DNA of 64,000 nt from Myotis daubentonii (lineage: Eukaryota > Chordata > Mammalia > Chiroptera > Vespertilionidae), in contig NC_081844.1 of assembly GCF_963259705.1 (NCBI RefSeq), positions 11,951,715 to 12,015,714 on the forward strand, read 5' to 3'. The stretch's first letter is position 1, and every line of letters starts with the position of its first letter. A model generated the notes under the pieces. The model worked only from the letters and a program-made list of their open reading frames with translations. It was not told the DNA's origin and did no database searches. Shown piece after piece: positions 35,291 through 45,684 of this stretch. The position numbers were made by a program, and so were the translations under genes.

Positions 35291-36583
35291 TCATAATGCA
35301 CTCCTGATGGAGAAATAGCAAAAAGAAAAAAAATGCTTACAAAATGTGACCAGTGACTTTTACTTCCTGAAGGATAGAGTAGATATATTTTACCTACGTA
35401 TTCCAATAATTATAACAAAAAATTCTGGGCATTATATGTAAAATAAACATAAGAAGATTCTGAAAGATGAAGAGAAGTCATACCAGCTAGAGGTCTTCAG
35501 ACCCAAGGGACCATACAGTGATAAGTTTCCTGAGTTTGTTTTTTTTTTTTTTTTTGCAGACTTGGAAGAGCGAATTAAAAAATATATATATTACTCCACT
35601 ATATGATATCTATAAGAAACTCATATTAATATAATGATATACATTAGTTGAAAGCAAAATGATGGAAAAAGACAGACCATACAGACATTAATCATAAGAA
35701 AGCAAAAGTAACTGTATTGATATCAGATAAAGTAGATTTCAGAGCATGGAAATTACTCTGAGAAAAAGCTCAATCCACCAAGAAGACAGCAGTTCTGAGT
35801 ATTTATGCATTAAACAGCTTAGCTGCAATATATGTGAAACAAAAACTGATAGGCTGAAGGGAGAAATAGACAAATCCACAGTTATATTTGGAGATTTCAA
35901 CACTCCTCTCTCAACAATTGATAGAACAGCCAGACAGAAAATAAGCAAGCAGAACTCACACACTATCAATCAGGTGGATCTATTGACCTTTATAGAATAT
36001 ACCTCCCAACAACAGCAGAATACAACTCTCTTCAAGCATCCACAGAATATTTATCATGATAGACCATATTCTAGAGCATAAGGCACATATCAACAAATGT
36101 AAAATTAAAATCATACATGTCCATGAGGTCTCCAACCACAATGAAATCAAATAAGGAATCAATAACAGAAAGAGAACAGGAAATATTTTAGACACACGGA
36201 AACTAAACAACACAGTTCTAAATAATCCATAAGGGAAAGAGGAAGCCTCAAGAGAAATTATTTTAAAAAACAATTGAACTGAATGAAAATGAAAAGAAAA
36301 CATATCAGAATGTGTGGACTACAGCTAATGTAGTGCTGAGATGGGAAAATCTTCCATTATAAACACGTTATAAAAAAGGAAAAGTCTTAATTTAATCATC
36401 AAGGCTCCCACTTCAAGAAATAAGAAAAAGAAAAGCAAAATAAATCCAAGGCAAGAAGAAGGAAGCAAGTAAAAAGATAAGAGCAGAAATCAATAAAAAT
36501 TTAAAACAAAAACTATAAAATTAATAACACAAGAACTGATTCTTTGAAAAGCTTAATGAAATTGACAAACATCTAGCAATACT

Positions 36584-36585
<2 letters not shown>

Positions 36586-36616
<31 letters not shown>
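36586..36616. repeat. (GA)n microsatellite
   Basis: About 31 bp of GA repeats in the L1. Confidence 0.95.
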
Positions 36617-36622
<6 letters not shown>

Positions 36623-36969
36623 CTAAATTAACAATTGTCAGGAATGAAGCGGGCTATCACTACAGACCCTGCAGTGATAAGGACACACTATGAACAATAC
36701 TACACACATCAATTTGACTTAGATGAAATGAACTAATTTTATTAAAGGTTTGAACTACCCAACTCAATATAAAATCGCTAATTTAAATAGCCCTATAGCT
36801 ATTAAGGAAATTGGATTCTTAGCTTAAAGCCTCTCAAAAAGAAATTGTCACACACCAATGGTTTCAGTGAAAAATTCCATCAAAAGAAGAATTAATACCA
36901 ATCTTACACAATCTCTTCAGAAAATAGAAGAGGATGGAACATTTTTCAATTTACTTTGGAGCTAGTATG

Positions 36970-37090
36970 GAAGGGAAGGGAGGAAGGAAGGAAGGAAGGA
37001 AGGAAGGAAGGAAGGAAGGAAGGAAGGAAGGAAGGAAGGGAGAGAGGGAGGGAGGGAGGAAGGGAGGGAAAGAGAGAAAAAGAGTGGGGG
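36970..37090. repeat. (GGAA)n / purine-rich repeat
   Basis: Regular GGAA tetranucleotides to about 37038 followed by GGGA-, AGAGA-type purines to about 37140. Encodes spurious Lys/Glu/Gly-rich frames on one strand and Leu/Pro/Ser on the other. Confidence 0.97.
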
Positions 37091-38578
37091 AGACAGAGAG
37101 GAGAAAGGGAGGGATGGATAGAAGGAGAAGCTGAGGGAGGGGAGAAAGAACATGGCAATCTAATATCCTTTATAAATATAATTCAAAAATCATTAACAAA
37201 ATGATAGCAAATTGAATTCAGCAAAATATAAAAAGAGTTACATGTCATTACTAAGAGGAATTTATTCCAAGAATGCAAGGTTAGTCTAATATTTGAAAGT
37301 CAATAAATGCAATTCATCATATTAAAACACTAAATAAAAAGTATGTATCATATTAATTGATGCAGAAAGAGCACTTAACATAATCTAAAAGATAGTTATG
37401 ATAAAAACTCTCAGAAAACTAGAAATAGATGGGGAAACTTCCTCAATTTGATTGTTATACAACCAAATGCAGATTACAAGAAACCTACAGGTACCATTAA
37501 ACATAATGGTGAGAAAGTAAGTACTTTCCCCCTAAGATCAGAAACGAAGACAAGGATTGTCTACTCTCACTGCTCTTACTCCACACGGAGGTTCTAGCTC
37601 AGGAAATAAATCAAGAAGAGGAAAGAAAAGACACAGATTAGATAGAAAGAAATAAAACTGTCATTATTTGTAGATGATATAATATTTATATTGAAAATTC
37701 CAAGGAATATATTTAAACAAATACATCTAGAACTAATAAGCAAGTTCAGCAAGGTCTCAGGGTACAAGAGAAACAAAAATGTATATTAATATGCTAGTAA
37801 TAAGTAACCACTTGGGCACCAACATTTAAACTGCAATAACCATTTACATTTTCTCATAAAACTAAAGTACTTAGGTTTAAATCTAACAATGAATATGTAG
37901 CATTTGTATGCTGAAAACAACAAAATGATGATGGAAGAAATCAAAGAAGATTTAAATAAATTGGAGACATAAACTCAGTAGAGTAATGACACCAATTCTC
38001 CCCAAATTGACATACAAGTTTAGCACTATCATTGTCAAAATTCTAGCAAGATTTTCTTATATTATACACAAGAGTCTTCGAAAATTTATATGGAAAAACA
38101 AAGGAACAAAAATAGTGAAAAACCACTTGGAGAGAAGTTTAAAGTGAATCACCCTATCCAATTACTATATTATTATACTAGAAGCCTGGTGCATGAAATT
38201 CATGGGTTCAGGGGCGGGGGGTGGGGGGGTGATCCCTTAGCCAGGCCTGCACCCTCTCGCAATCCAGGAGTCCTCAGGGGATGTCTGACTGCCGGCTTAG
38301 GCTAAGTTGTCAGTCGGACATCCTGCTGCAGAAGTGGGAGAGACTCCCACCACCACTGATGCACTCACCAGCTGTGAGCCCGGCTTCTGGCTGAGCAGCG
38401 CTTCCCCTGTGGGATAAGGCTGAAACCATCTCTCCGACATCTCCCGAAGGGTCCCAGATTGTGAGAGGGCACAGGCCAGGCTGAGAGACTCCACTGGTGA
38501 ATGATGGGGCTGGGGAAAGACGCAGGAGGTTGGCCAGCAGGGGAGGGACCGTGGGAGGGTTCCAGGGTGTGTCCAGCC

Positions 38579-38796
38579 CAGCCGTGGGCAAACTAAGGCC
38601 CGTGGGCTAGATCCGGCCCGTTTGAAATAAATAAAACTAAAAAAAAAAAAAAAAAACCGTACCCTTTTATGTAATGATGTTTACTTTGAATTTATATTAG
38701 TTCACACAAACACTCCATCCATGCTTTTGTTCCGGCCCTCTGGTCCAGTTTAAGAACCCATTGTGGCCCTCGAGTCAAAAAGTTTGCCCACCCCTG
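38579..38796 (-). mobile_element. non-autonomous hAT element inside the Helitron
   Basis: Ends CAGCCGTGGGCAAAC and (complement) CAGGGGTGGGCAAAC, perfect 8-bp target duplication GTCCAGCC at 38571-38578 and 38797-38804, A-run at 38639-38656. Same family as 27942-28153 in the other orientation; the two are nearly the same length (218 and 212 bp). Confidence 0.95.
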
Positions 38797-39010
38797 GTCC
38801 AGCCCATCTCACTCAGTCCGATCAGTTGGACCCCAGCAGCAAGCTAACCTACCGGTTGGAGCGTCTGCCCCCTGGTGGTCAGTGCAAGTCATAGCGACCA
38901 GTCGACCAGTTGACTGCCCTCTGATGATCAGTGCACATCATAGCGACTGGTCGACTGTCTGCCTCTGGTGGTCAGTGCATGTCATAGCAAGCGGTTGAGA
39001 GGCCTTAGCA

Positions 39011-39246
39011 TAGTGATGGCAAGCCTTTTGAGCTCGGCGCGTCAGCATTTTGAAAAACCCTAACTTAACTCTGGTGTCATGTCACATAATAGAAATTTTT
39101 TGATATTTGCAACCATAGTAAAACAAAGACTTATAGTTTTGATATTTATTTTATATATTTAAATGCCATTTAACAAAGAAAAATCAACCAAAAAAATGAG
39201 TTCGCGTGTCACCTCTGACACGCGTGTCATAGGTTCGCCATCACTG
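39011..39246 (+). mobile_element. second non-autonomous hAT family inside the Helitron
   Basis: Ends TAGTGATGGCAAGCC and (complement) CAGTGATGGCGAACC; perfect target duplication CCTTAGCA at 39003-39010 and 39247-39254. Subterminal short repeat 'gtgtcacctctgacacgcgtgtcat'. A second copy lies at 60786 in reverse. Confidence 0.94.
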
Positions 39247-40737
39247 CCTTAGCATATCATTAGCACATTATGCTTTGATTGGTTGAATGGCCTACCAGTC
39301 AACTGGACACTTAGCATATTAGGCTTTTATTATATAGGATAGTGACAGTAATCAAGACTGTGTAGGCTGGCAGAGGGATAGACACACAGATCAATGGAAC
39401 AAAAACGGAGAACCCCCAAATAGACCCATACCAATATATCCAACTAATATTTTACAAAAAAATGCAAATGAAATCTAATAGAAGAAAGCCTGTTCAACAA
39501 ATGATATAAGAGCAATTGGACATTCATAGGCAAAAATTAAACCTTGACCTAAACTTCACACCTTATACCAAAATTAACTCAAAATGGATCATGGACTTAA
39601 ATGTAAAACAAAACTGTTAGAAAAAACAAAGAAGAAAATTTTTGGCATCTAGGTCTAGACAAGACTATATAATAAAAGCTATGTTCATAACAGGAAATAT
39701 TAATACATTGGACTTAATCAAAATTAAAAAGCTTTTGCTTTGAAAAAGATCCTGTTAAGAGAATGAACAAGATAAATTAATAGTGGTAGGAATTATTTGA
39801 AAACATATATCTAATGAAAGACTGCTGTCTAGAATATATAAGGAATTCTCAAAGTTCAACAGTAAAAACATATAATACAAAAACAGTCCAAGTAGAACAT
39901 GAGCAGAAGACATGAACAGACATTTCACTGAAAAGGATATACAGATGGCAAATGTACATGGAAAGATGCTCAAAGCATTAGCCATTAGAGAAATGCAAAT
40001 TAAAACAACTAGATATCATTGCACAACTATCAGAATGGCTAAGTTTAAAAAATAGTGACAACAAATGCTGGCAACAATGCAAAGATACTGGATCACTCAA
40101 ATTGCTAGTAGTAATGTAAAAGGTTTAGAAAAGTTTGGCAATTTCACAAAAATATAAACATGCAACTACTATACAACCTAGAAATTGCATTTCTTGGCAT
40201 TTATCCCAGAGAAGTGAGAATTTATGTTCACACAAAAATCTGTACAGGAATATTTATAGCAGATTTATTTGTAATAACCCCCAACCAGGAACAACCAGAT
40301 GTTCTTCAGTGAGTGAATAGTTAAACAAGCTGTGATGCATTCCTTCTCAGTAATAAAAAGGAAGGAATTATTGATACAGGCACCATTTCTAAAAATGAAT
40401 CTCCAAAGAATTATGCTGAGTGAAAAAAGCCAATCCCAAAATAATTACATACTTTATGACTTGATTTACATAACTTTTTTGAAATGACAAAATTATAGAA
40501 ATGGAACACAGATGGGTGGTAGCCAGAGGTTAAGGAGGAGGTGGAGTTGGGAGGTGTCCTGGCAGTTATGGAAGCATTCTGTATATTGACTGTTTCAATG
40601 TCAATATTCTGTCTGAAGGATTGCTTTACAGTGTTACTATTGGAGGAAACCTGGTAACAAAATACCTCTCTGTATGATTTCTTACAACTGTATGCAAATC
40701 TGCAATTATCTCAAAATAAATTTTAATTTTTAAAAAT

Positions 40738-41045
40738 TTGACTAGTTTGTTTTGCTTTTTAATTTTTTATTAGACTTACTAGATAACATTGGTTAATAAC
40801 ATTATATAAATTTTTTATTTAAATTACAACTTATAATATTACATCTGTATACTGTATATTGTGCTCGCCACCCAAAGTCTAGTCTCCATCCATCACCATA
40901 TATTTGACCCTGTTTACTTTCTTAACCCTCCACCCATTCCCCTTCCCCTCTGGTAACTAACATTCTGTTGTCTCTATAACTATGAGTTTGTTTTTTGTTT
41001 GTTTATTTTGTTGTTCACTCATTGCTTTTTTATACACCCATTACT
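40738..41045 (-). mobile_element. L1 3'-UTR fragment
   Basis: Antisense L1 3' UTR: 'ttagataacattggttaataacattatat', 'gctcgccacccaaagtctagtctccatcc', 'catatatttgaccctg', 'cccctctggtaactaacattctgttgtctc'. It abuts the sense L1 end at 40735, tail to tail. Confidence 0.75.
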
Positions 41046-41549
41046 TATAGAAGTTTCATCTTTTCAGAATCTCAGTGTAATGAAGCAATTTGGCTTTTGT
41101 AACAATGCTCATTGTTGTGTGTGTGGGCATCTTGGTGTGGGCATGGTTTAATGAGGTGGGAGGTGGTAGCAGAGAATGGTTGGTATACACCTTGGGTGAG
41201 ATGGTGAAAAGTCTCCCAGAGAAAAGAATGTGTTTACTGTCCATCTACATGGACATGAAGTTATAGGCCAAAAGAGATCAAGGATATTTAATCAAGAAGT
41301 TACCCTTAGAAAGGAGATTGGAAAAAAATTTTAAAAAATTTAACCAACTTTGCAGAATAAAAGAAACTGCTAAATGATTCCATATCTCCTAATCTTTTTC
41401 ACTTAAATAACTGTAGCATCTGTTTCACACAATGATTATGGAAAAATTAAATGAAAGGATGCATGTAGAAATGCTAATCACCGTGCCTGGCACACACAAA
41501 GAGATTACTAATGGTTAGTTATTTTTTAGTAGCAACTTCCCTGTGGACA
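41046..41549. other. unassigned non-coding sequence
   Basis: Near 41425-41515 'cacaatgattatggaaaaattaaatgaaagg...cgtgcctggcacacac' resembles a sense MIR 3' part; otherwise nothing identified. Confidence 0.4.
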
Positions 41550-41592
41550 TTATATTGAAGTATAATTTATGTACACTAACGTTCATTCTTTT

Positions 41593-41987
41593 TTATTATT
41601 GAATGAGGACTTTATTTTTTTTAACATTACAAACTCTCCATTTCTGATAAGATATATCTTACACTCAAAGACAATCTTCAACAATTAAAAAGAAAATTAA
41701 AGGAGAAATCCATTGTTCACAAACAAGAAGATTTTACAGTAATGATGGCAAGGAAACCAATACATTTCACAACCTAGTGGTTCAAACTAAGTATCTAGAG
41801 CAGATTATAAAATCTGAAAGATGACATGAACTAGACAATTATGAAAACTGCTCAGGGTGCAGAACCGAGCTCTGAGAGTACAGAACAAATGCTTGCTTTG
41901 CATTGTGCCTCAAAAGGCATTTTCATCAGGTTCACCAGGACATGGCAGCTTCCCCTCCTCCCAGTCTTTTGTGCAAATCATAAAGTT
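41593..41987 (-). pseudogene. 5'-truncated processed retrocopy: mRNA 3' end of an unrecognised gene
   Basis: On the minus strand this block has a short coding end, a long 3' UTR and two polyadenylation signals close together (AATAAAG and CAATAATAAAA), as a retrocopied mRNA would. The last codons read DWEEGKLPCPGEPDENAF then a stop. It is flanked by imperfect direct repeats AAAAGAATTAACTT and AAAAGAATGAACGTT (minus-strand sense) within the L1, consistent with L1-mediated insertion. The parental gene is not recognised, and no long poly-A remains. Confidence 0.55.
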
Positions 41988-42173
41988 AATTCTTTTTTGC
42001 TGTACAGTTCTATGAGTTTTAACAAACACATACCAGCACAATCAAGGTACTGAAAAGTTCCGCCATCTCCAAAACTTTCTTCATGCTTTTTGGCAGTCAA
42101 ATCTCTCTCCTCACTCCCAGCCCCTGCCACCATTGATCTATTTTCTATTTCTATAGTTCTGCCATTGCAAGAA

Positions 42174-42659
42174 TCCTAATATATAAAAAGCCAGGGGCTG
42201 TCACGACCAAACAGTAGGCTGTGTGGGGCAACCAGGCCGGCAGGGGGGTTAGTGAGGGACGACCAAATGACTGAACAGCAGGCTGTGTGGGGTGACCAGG
42301 CTGGCGGGGCGGGGAGGGCAGTTGGGGGCAACAAGGCCAGCAAGGAGGGGCAGTTGGGGGCAACCAGGCCAGCAGGGGAGAGGGGGAGTAAGGGGCAACC
42401 AGACCAGTGGGGTGGGGGGAAGTTAGGGGCAACCAGGCTGGCAGAGGGGGGCAGTTGAAGGTGAACAGGCTGTCAGAGGGGGCAGTTAGGGGCGATCAGG
42501 GAGGCAGGCAGGTAATCAGTTAGGAGCTAGTGGTCCCGGATTGTGAGAGGGGTGTCCAACTTCCGGTTTAGGCCCAATCCAGTAGTCCTGGATTGGAAAG
42601 GGTACAGGCTGGGCTGAGGGGACCCCACCATGCATGAATTTCATGCACTGGGCCTCTAG
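42174..42659 (+). mobile_element. non-autonomous Helitron with internal tandem repeats
   Basis: Begins A|TCCTAATATATAAAAAGCC and ends with the hairpin TGCATGAATTTCATGCA (42631-42647) and GGGCCTCTAG. From about 42217 to 42515 it is built of roughly eight degenerate 35-45-bp units containing GGGGCAACCAGGCYRGCAGG. No replicase. Directly followed by the next Helitron. Confidence 0.9.
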
Positions 42660-42937
42660 TCTATATATATAAAAGCCTAAGTGACGCCCAATGACGATCA
42701 GGGGGCAGATGCTCAACGCAGGAGCTGCTGAGCTATGGTGAGTTGACAGCTGTGGTTCTCGGGTGATGCACCTGGAACCAGAAAGGAGGGAGCCTTATTC
42801 CAGAGTGTGTCACCTGAGAACTGCCTCTCACAATCTTGGACCCGCCGGGGGATGTCGGAGAGCTGGTTTCAGCCTGATCCCCACAGGCCAGGCCAAGGGA
42901 CCCCACTGGTGCACAGATCTGTGCACCAGGCCTCTAG
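42660..42937 (+). mobile_element. second Helitron, head-to-tail with the first
   Basis: Begins TCTATATATATAAAAGCC immediately after the CTAG of the previous copy and ends with the perfect palindrome GTGCACAGATCTGTGCAC (42909-42926), then CAGGCCTCTAG and T. Only 278 bp, so an internally deleted derivative. The two Helitrons together sit at a single AT site of the L1. Confidence 0.9.
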
Positions 42938-44420
42938 TGTCATATAAATGGAATCATACAGTATGTAGCTTTTTAAAAACAGTTGCTTTCACTTAGCATA
43001 ATACACTTGAGACTCATCCATTTTATTGTATGAATCAGTAATATGTGAATATAAAACAATGTCTTTAATCCATCTGGAATTGATTTTTATATATGATACA
43101 AGATTTGAATCCAAAATAATATTTTTCTCCATTTGGATAACTAATTATACCAGGGCCATTAATTGAAGCATCTGTCTTTTCTCCTCTAATCTGCAATGCT
43201 AACTTGGTCATACATTAAGATTCCTTACATATGGGACTGTCTCTGAGCTCTCCATTCTTTTCTCTTGATCTATTTGTCCATTCCTAAGCCAATATAGCAC
43301 TATCTTATTTAAAAAAAATTTATATCTTTATATTTAAGAAATTAAGTTCCTTCCTCCACCTTCTCCTCTTTCAAATATTTCTGGCAATTTTTGGCTCTCC
43401 ACTTACTCTGAAATAGTATATTTTCATTATAAATTAATTTGGAGAGAATTATACCATTTTAATAATGAGTTTTTTTCATATAAAACCATGATATATTGAT
43501 CTATGATGGTTAATTTTATGTGACAGCTTGACTAAGTTAAGGGATACTCAGATAGCTGGTAAAACATCTGAGTGTGTCTGTGAGAGTGTCTCTGGAAAAG
43601 ATGAGCATTTGAATCGGTAAACTGAGTAAAGAATATCAACCTCACCAATTTCTTTCAAGGAATTTGTCCAAGTCATCTAAATTGTTGAAGTTATGATCAC
43701 AGGGTTGTTTGTAGAATTTCCTCACTATCTATTTTTATTGCCTGTATATTCTATAGTTCTAAGTACTGCTTTAGCTTCAAACCACATATTTTGATGTTAT
43801 GTTTAATTAAGCTAAAGGAGTTTCTCTTTTTTGTGATTTCTTCTTTGACTCATGAGTTATATGAGTTACTTTCTTAGATTTGTAGATTTTTACATTACCT
43901 TCCTGTAATTGATTTTTATTTTAATTATATTACAACCTATAAATATGTGTACTATATTTTCAATTATTCTAAACTTGTTATGATTTATTTAATGACCAGA
44001 GAATACAGTCTATCTTTAGTAATGTTCCATGTTCTTTGAAAAGAATGTTGTATTCCAACTTGGTTGGGTGGAGAGTTCTGTAAATTAAGTCAAGTTGCTT
44101 GAAAGTGTTATCCAGACCTCTTATATTCTTTTAAAAAATATTTATTATTGAAGGTATCACATCTACCCCCTTTTCCCCCAATTGCTCCACTCAAGCCAGT
44201 AAAGCCTGGCCCCAAGCTTTTACCACCCTATTGTCATTGGGAGGAATTGACCTCTAGGCCAATTGTTACTCATAGGTAATGCAGATATGCATAAAAGATC
44301 TTTGGTTAATCTTCTCCCACCCCTACTCCCTCTTTTCTCTGAGATTCATCAGTCTTTGATTTTAGATTCAATTGTTGATAAATTTGTATTTATTGCCATT
44401 TTATTTTTGTTTCTTTTATT

Positions 44421-44611
44421 CTCCTCCTCCTCTCCTCCTCCTCCTCCTCCTCCTCCTCCTCCTCCTCCTCCTCCTCCTCCTCCTCCTCCTCCTCCTCCTC
44501 CTCCTCCTCCTCCTTCTTCTTCTTCTTCTTCTTCTTCTTCTTCTTCTTCTTCTTCTTCTTCTTCTTCTTCTTCTTCTTCTTCTTCTTCTTCTTCTTCTTC
44601 TTCTTCTTCCC
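44421..44611. repeat. (CTC)n(CTT)n polypyrimidine/polypurine tract
   Basis: About 92 bp of CTC triplets followed by about 97 bp of CTT triplets with hardly any interruption. It sits exactly where the sister HAL1 has a short GAAGAGGAAGAAGAAGAAA stretch after the ORF1 stop (54171-54189), so it is an expansion of HAL1 3'-UTR sequence. Produces false poly-Leu and poly-Ser frames. Confidence 0.97.
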
Positions 44612-45345
44612 CTTTTTAAAGAATACCCTTCAGCATTTCATATGATACTGGTTTGGAGGTGATGAACTCCTTTAACTTTTCCTTGATTGAGAAGCTCTTT
44701 ATCTGACCTTCAATTCTAAATGATAGCTTTGCTGGGTAGAGTAATTTTGGTTGTAGGTCCTTGCTACTCATCACTTTGACTATTTCTTGCTTCTCCCTTC
44801 TGGCCTGAAAAGTTTCTGTTGCAAAATCAGCTGACAGTTGTATGGGTGCTCCCTTGTAGGTAACTAACTGCTTTTCTCTTGCTGCTTTTAAGATCCTCTC
44901 TTTGTCTTTAACCTTTGGCATTTTAATTATGATGTGTCTTGGTGTGAGCCTGTTTGGGACTCTCTGCACTTCTTGGACTTATACCAATAAGTCTATTTCT
45001 TTCACCAGGTAGGGGAAGTTTTCTGTCATCATTTCTTCAGATAGATTTTCACTATCTTGCTCTCTCTCTTCTCCTTCTGGCGCCCTCATCATGTAAATGT
45101 TGGTATGCTTAGCGATGTCCCAGAGGTTCCTTACACTATCTTCATATTTTAGATCCCTTTTTCTTTTTTATCTGATCGGTTAGTTTTTACTTCCTCATAT
45201 TCCAAATCATTGAATTGATTCTTGGAATCCTCTACTCTACAGCTGAAATTCTGTAAATTATTCTTTATTTCAGTCAGTGTATGCTTAATTTATGACTGGT
45301 CCTTTTTCATGTCTTTACCATTCTCATTAAGATCCTTGAAAATCT

Positions 45346-45568
45346 GCCCTAACCAGTTTGGCTCAGTGGGTAGAGCATCGGCCTGTGGACTGAGAGGTCC
45401 CAGGTTCGATTCCGGCCAAGGGCCTGTACCTTGGTTGCGGGCACATCCCCAGTAGGAGGTGTGCAGGAGGCAGCTGATTGATGTTCCTCTCTCATTGATG
45501 TTTCTAACTCTCTATCCCTCTCCCTTCCGCTCTGTGAAAAATCAATAAAATATATTTAAAAAAAAGAA
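45346..45568 (+). mobile_element. VES SINE with perfect 17-bp target duplication
   Basis: A box TTGGCTCAGTGGGTAGAGC, B box GGTTCGATTCC, AATCAATAAAATATATTTAAA tail. Target duplication AAGATCCTTGAAAATCT at 45329-45345 and 45569-45585. Among the best preserved SINEs in the window. Confidence 0.96.
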
Positions 45569-45650
45569 AAGATCCTTGAAAATCTCACTAAGGCCCTTGA
45601 AGCTCTCATAAAGATCCTTGAGTAACCTTAATGCCATGGTTTGAACTCTG

Positions 45651-45684
45651 CAGTCAAATGCTCTACCCCTGAGCTATACCCCCA
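45651..45684 (-). pseudogene. retrocopied 5' half of tRNA-Cys(GCA), no tail
   Basis: The minus strand reads GGGGGTATAGCTCAGGGGTA followed by GAGCATTTGACTG: the 5' half of nuclear tRNA-Cys, with acceptor strand, D arm and anticodon stem, ending in the anticodon loop (one difference, G for T, in the D loop). A perfect 15-bp target duplication ATGGTTTGAACTCTG lies at 45636-45650 and 45685-45699. The CAGA that would follow in the tRNA (end of the GCA anticodon plus A) is the first part of the duplicated site, so the 3' junction used microhomology. There is no 3' half and no poly-A. Not a functional tRNA. Confidence 0.88.

Larger units (their letters stand above)
35740..37800 (+). pseudogene. L1 ORF2 remnant (endonuclease and reverse transcriptase)
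   Basis: ORF2p nicks target DNA and reverse-transcribes L1 RNA. Here only relics remain. At 35881-35930 the frame reads IFGDFNTPLSTIDR, the conserved endonuclease GDFN motif, within a 111-codon frame (35746-36081). At 37661-37682 SLFVDDI replaces the FADD catalytic motif of the reverse transcriptase. Between them the frame is broken many times and interrupted by purine microsatellites. Dead. Confidence 0.85.
38178..39339 (-). mobile_element. non-autonomous Helitron (HeliBat-like), carrying two hAT elements
   Basis: Read on the minus strand it begins TCCTATATAATAAAAGCC and ends with a GCATGAATTTCATGC-like hairpin and ...CTTCTAG, with A outside the 5' end and T outside the 3' end: the A|TC...CTAG|T signature of Helitrons. 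No replicase/helicase frame. The interior is enlarged by two hAT insertions (38579-38796 and 39011-39246), leaving about 700 bp of Helitron. Contains several copies of the CTGATGATCAGTGCAC-like segment also seen in other Helitrons here. Confidence 0.93.
35560..40735 (+). mobile_element. old L1 (L1M-type) ORF2 to 3' end, split by a Helitron
   Basis: About 4 kb of sense L1 with a 1.16-kb Helitron at 38178-39339. The 3' half runs from 'cagtaatcaagactgtgtagg' (39350) through 'agaatggctaagtttaaaaaatag', 'tcagtaataaaaaggaagg' and 'ggaaacctggtaac' to 'ctcaaaataaattttaa' (40735). It reads as one element across the Helitron, so the L1 was there first. GA and GGAA repeats at 36586 and 36970 interrupt it further. 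Confidence 0.85.

Noticed and set aside
36934..37204. Lys/Glu/Gly-rich and Leu/Pro/Ser-rich overlapping frames
   Set aside because: Products of the GGAA purine repeat on both strands.
38630..38660. A-run as the tail of a retrocopy or SINE
   Set aside because: It lies in the interior of a hAT element with inverted ends and an 8-bp duplication.
44263..44662. Long poly-Leu and poly-Pro/Ser open frames (up to 118 codons)
   Set aside because: They are translations of the CTC/CTT triplet repeat, open only because these triplets contain no stop codon.
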